From positions 1 through 25,342 of the forward strand of contig CAJHIR010000003.1 in assembly GCA_905067535.1 (NCBI GenBank): a DNA stretch of 25,342 nucleotides, read 5' to 3'. Positions 23,266 through 25,342 of this stretch are shown in pieces (position 1 is the first letter of the stretch; each line of letters starts with the position of its first letter). The position numbers were made by a program, and so were the translations under genes. Source of the DNA: Candidatus Argoarchaeum ethanivorans. GTDB lineage: Archaea; Halobacteriota; Methanosarcinia; Methanosarcinales; EX4572-44. The notes under the pieces were generated by a model, which was not told the origin of the DNA, made no database searches, and was given only the letters and a program-made list of their open reading frames with translations.

Positions 23266-23535
23266 AAATAGAAGGTAACGTGAAGAAGCTTCAAGATAAG
23301 AACCCGGTTTAATCTTCAAAACCAAATTACAATCATCCAGACACGGGAGAATGATGAAGAATGTAGGTGATGATTGAAGTTCGTCTGGATGAATGTAGAT
23401 TAACCATGTTCGGATATAGCACCAAATATGCGGAATGACATGATCTGTAAAATCTACAAGCATCCTCCTGATGCCTTTGTACTCTGGTTCGAGGTCGTTG
23501 ACTTAGTGTGCATTCAAAGAGGTATATAGATAAAG
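23266..23535. other. Gap with a truncated ORF and inverted repeats
   Basis: An ATG at 23262 overlapping the zinc-ribbon stop opens a frame of only 16 residues (MKIEGNVKKLQDKNPV), perhaps the start of a lost third gene of the operon. Two inverted repeats follow: CATCCAGAC (23334-23342) with GTCTGGATG (23383-23391), and TGTAGATT (23394-23401) with AATCTACA (23451-23458). No convincing gene is seen. Confidence 0.4.
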
Positions 23536-24273
23536 ATGAAATCGTATAAAAATAATTTAGATAATATTATTGATAGATTAATCATTGACGTTAATTCAAC
23601 TTTTATGAAATTATTAGCTGCTTCTACAATGTATGAACTGGGACAGGAAACTCTGAGTCAGATTGATAATAAAGTTTCTATATCTCCGAAAGTAGGAATT
23701 AATTTGCATATTGAACCAATTCCAATAGTTGATATTAAAAAATTTAGAGACGATTACCCATACTTTTTATCGGAAGTATTTCATGGTAAATTAGTACAAT
23801 TGTGGAACAATTGCTTACATGATATCTTTTCATTGTTTATTGATTTTCATTTTACATGGAAAAGGAACTTTAAAGAGCTTGGTAAACACTCTATTAAATT
23901 GGATTTTAGTTCAGATGAAAATTTTTATAGTCAAATCCAAAATAGAATTATTGACGATTTTGATTTTGAAAAATATAGATATAGAGAAAAATTAATAAAC
24001 AAAATTTTAAATTTGAATGATGTTGGCAGAGACGAATTAGCTGCTATTCATAAGAATGTATTGATAAGAAACGCTATTCAACACAAAAATGGTGTTATTG
24101 ATTCATATACCTTAAAAGAGCTTGGATCTTCTCAAATTAAAATTCTTGACATGAATGGAAAATTAAAGGTCTATAAAGAAAATGATAAAATACTATTATC
24201 TATTCCTGAAATTTATTCATTTAAAAGTTCAATCTTATCTATTGGACAGATATGGAGGGTAAACGATGACTGA
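23536..24273 (+). CDS. HEPN-motif hypothetical protein
   Basis: The 245-residue protein is helical and strongly AT-rich in codon use compared with its left neighbours. Near the C-terminus, IHKNVLIRNAIQHKNGVID contains R178-N179-x-x-x-H183, the R-x4-H signature of HEPN RNases. The N-terminal 140 residues are not recognised. GAGG (23518-23521 region) lies about 15 bases before the ATG. It overlaps the following zinc-ribbon gene by eight bases. A role in RNA cleavage as part of a defence or toxin module is inferred from the motif and the neighbouring HicBA pair. Confidence 0.72.
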   Translation: MKSYKNNLDNIIDRLIIDVNSTFMKLLAASTMYELGQETLSQIDNKVSISPKVGINLHIEPIPIVDIKKFRDDYPYFLSEVFHGKLVQLWNNCLHDIFSLFIDFHFTWKRNFKELGKHSIKLDFSSDENFYSQIQNRIIDDFDFEKYRYREKLINKILNLNDVGRDELAAIHKNVLIRNAIQHKNGVIDSYTLKELGSSQIKILDMNGKLKVYKENDKILLSIPEIYSFKSSILSIGQIWRVNDD

Positions 24274-24499
24274 TTATTCAATGAAAGTTATACCAAAACC
24301 AAAAGAAGGAACTGCATCTGTTTTTTCTTGGTCTGGAGAGAAAGGTAAGTTTGCTGTTATTAAAGGTAAAGGAAATGACAATTATATTTGCGGAGCATGT
24401 GGCAATGTCATTTGTCAAAACGTTGATCGGGGGCAAATAATTAATTTGGTTATTGCTTGTCCAAATTGCGGTAGCTATAATATTCTCAAGGGGACATAA
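24266..24499 (+). CDS. Zinc-ribbon partner of the HEPN-motif protein
   Basis: The 77-residue protein has C42/C45 (YICGACGN) and C65/C68 (ACPNCGS), a complete zinc ribbon, preceded by a short beta-rich segment (FAVIKGKG). Its ATG lies inside the end of the HEPN-motif gene, which implies translational coupling and a shared role, possibly as antitoxin, RNA-binding specificity subunit or regulator. None of these can be proven from sequence. Confidence 0.7.
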   Translation: MTDYSMKVIPKPKEGTASVFSWSGEKGKFAVIKGKGNDNYICGACGNVICQNVDRGQIINLVIACPNCGSYNILKGT

Positions 24500-24771
24500 C
24501 TTATGTTTCATGTATATTCTGATCGTCAGATAACATTGGCTTTGCAGATCACTGCGTTCACCCAAATGTTTCACACTTCTAAAAACGTTAAAACAGAACA
24601 TATAAAACACTTAAAACAAGATGTTCATAAAATAAACCAAATAGCCTCACAAACGGCTAACAGATGTCCCGCAATTCGTTGCAGGGTGGAATGGTTGGGG
24701 CTACACAGTAAAAAGATTTTTATGGAAAGCTTTTTAAATATCGAAAATATACTTTTAGTGGTGGCTGAAAA
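24500..24771. other. Gap with hairpin and hicBA promoter
   Basis: An open frame at 24503-24775 has no recognisable content and no ribosome site, so it is not called. The segment holds a strong small hairpin at 24668-24686 (CCC-GCAA, TTCG loop, TTGC-A-GGG) and a TATA box at 24731-24740 for the hicB gene. Confidence 0.4.
24731..24740 (+). promoter_or_regulatory. TATA box of the second hicBA pair
   Basis: TTTTTAAATA lies about 35 bases before the hicB ATG at 24772, giving a short leader with a GGTGG ribosome site. Confidence 0.45.
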
Positions 24772-24975
24772 ATGAAATATAAAGTAGTAATTAGTAAAGG
24801 AGAAGATGGTTGGTACGTCGTCGAATGCCCATCCATACCAGGCTGTGTATCACAGGGAAAGAATTTCGAAGAGGCGCTGGAAAATATAAAGGATGCAATT
24901 CAAGGTTGCTTAACTGTCTTGAATGAAAAGATTGAAATAAAAGGCGAAGAGAAACTAATGGAAATAGCTGTCTGA
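24772..24975 (+). CDS. hicB: HicB-family antitoxin (second pair)
   Basis: The 67-residue protein is the short HicB form: MKYKVVISKGEDGWYVVECPSIPGCVSQGKNFEEALENIKDAIQGCL is the classical partial RNase H-like core that masks the HicA site. There is no DNA-binding extension, so repression, if any, would need another protein. Its last base is shared with the first base of hicA (TGATG), so the two are coupled. Confidence 0.93.
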   Translation: MKYKVVISKGEDGWYVVECPSIPGCVSQGKNFEEALENIKDAIQGCLTVLNEKIEIKGEEKLMEIAV

Positions 24976-25193
24976 TGGTAAAACTGCCGGGGATATCTGG
25001 CATAGAAGCGGTCAAGGCTTTTAATAACGCTGGATGGTTTGTGGCAAGGCAAACTGGTCATACCATAATGGTAAAACCTGGCTCTGTAGTTACACTTTCT
25101 GTTCCAAGACATAAAGAACTCGATAGGGGCACACTCAGAAAGCTTATAAAACTTGCTGGTTTAACCGTTGATGAATTTGTTGAGTTGTTATGA
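24975..25193 (+). CDS. hicA: HicA-family mRNA interferase toxin (second pair)
   Basis: The 72-residue toxin has the HicA pattern: GISGIEAVKAFNNAGWFVARQTGHTIMVKPG, with the catalytic His in TGHTIM, then VTLSVPRHKELDRGTLRKLIKLAGLTVDEFVELL. It cleaves mRNA in a translation-independent way when free of HicB. It is unlike the cassette-borne HicA at 17888-18121, so the two pairs were acquired separately. Confidence 0.93.
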   Translation: MVKLPGISGIEAVKAFNNAGWFVARQTGHTIMVKPGSVVTLSVPRHKELDRGTLRKLIKLAGLTVDEFVELL

Positions 25194-25226
25194 TGGTAGG
25201 ATGTTTTACTACGATGCCTCATTAAT

Positions 25227-25342
25227 TCATTTGGGAGCGGGATTGTTTGGGTTGAGGCTATCGTTAATCTGTGTCTTAAAAATTTCCGGAAGATGATGCA
25301 GTTCAGGTAAGCCATTATTTGTGAGTTTTCTAAGTAGTGTTG
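25227..25342 (-). CDS. C-terminal part of a possible gene entering from the right
   Basis: On the minus strand an open frame runs from the window edge to a TGA at 25227-25229, ending LLRKLTNNGLPELHHLPEIF followed by a polar tail of 17 residues. Composition and codons look coding, but only 37 residues are visible, with no start and no recognisable family. It would converge with hicA. Confidence 0.35.
   Translation of the reverse strand, partial: TLLRKLTNNGLPELHHLPEIFKTQINDSLNPNNPAPK

Noticed and set aside
23248..23463. 71-codon minus-strand frame
   Set aside because: No recognisable domain, no promoter or ribosome site, and it covers the inverted repeats.
24503..24775. 90-codon plus-strand frame before the second hicB
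   Set aside because: It has an ATGA overlap with hicB, but no ribosome site, no recognisable fold, and it covers the hicB promoter and a hairpin.
1..25342. CRISPR array within the window
   Set aside because: No regularly spaced repeat of 25-40 bases was found; the 36-bp repeats at 17001 and 18418 are 1.4 kb apart and belong to the cassette array.

Overview
The window looks like a piece of an archaeal chromosome, most probably from a methanogen- or ANME-like euryarchaeon (Methanosarcinia-like). This is inferred from TATA boxes about 25-28 bases before start codons with little or no leader, from a HerA ATPase, a UPF0282 metallo-hydrolase, DUF134/Mrp/NifX-type genes and a decayed archaeal TrmG10 tRNA methyltransferase. 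No rRNA or tRNA gene was seen, so taxonomy rests on gene content only.

Region 1 (156-9873) is a complete type I-D CRISPR-Cas locus. One minus-strand operon runs cas6, cas10d/csc3 (carrying the HD nuclease), csc2 (cas7), csc1 (cas5), cas3 helicase, cas4, cas1, cas2, with ATGA-type overlaps or very short gaps. A plus-strand csa3 regulator (CARF plus winged helix) is transcribed divergently, with a small palindrome between the two promoters. Cas6 would process crRNA, Csc1/Csc2/Cas10d would form the interference complex, the Cas3 helicase would unwind the target, and Cas4-Cas1-Cas2 would acquire spacers. No CRISPR array lies inside the window. It may lie to the left, beyond cas2, where a 21-bp palindrome is found.

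Region 2 (9874-11467) is gene-poor and decaying. It holds a T4 endonuclease V-like glycosylase gene, two HepT-like fragments around it, and a frameshifted, 3'-truncated trmG10 pseudogene on the minus strand.

Region 3 (11468-16234) is housekeeping: hemB, a membrane-anchored alkaline-phosphatase-superfamily protein, and a plus-strand operon of a DUF134 regulator, an Mrp/NBP35 ATPase, a NifX-family protein with a Gly-rich linker and coiled coil, and a small protein ending in the same coiled coil.

Region 4 (16427-18500) is the most unusual part. Three minus-strand cassettes (a small membrane protein, a RelE/DUF2683 toxin-antitoxin pair, and a HicBA pair) are each followed by an imperfect palindrome that resembles an integron attC site. 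The first bases of each cassette are complementary to the start of its own trailing palindrome, which is the hallmark of integron gene cassettes. Two cassettes abut an identical 36-bp sequence that ends at the predicted crossover point. This looks like an integrase-less attC array (CALIN-like) in an archaeon.

Region 5 (18634-23265) holds herA, a ferredoxin/FAD-oxidoreductase pair, a UPF0282 metallo-hydrolase and a zinc-ribbon protein. Region 6 (23266-25342) is an AT-rich accessory stretch with a HEPN-motif protein, a zinc-ribbon partner, a second HicBA pair and the tail of a possible gene entering from the right.
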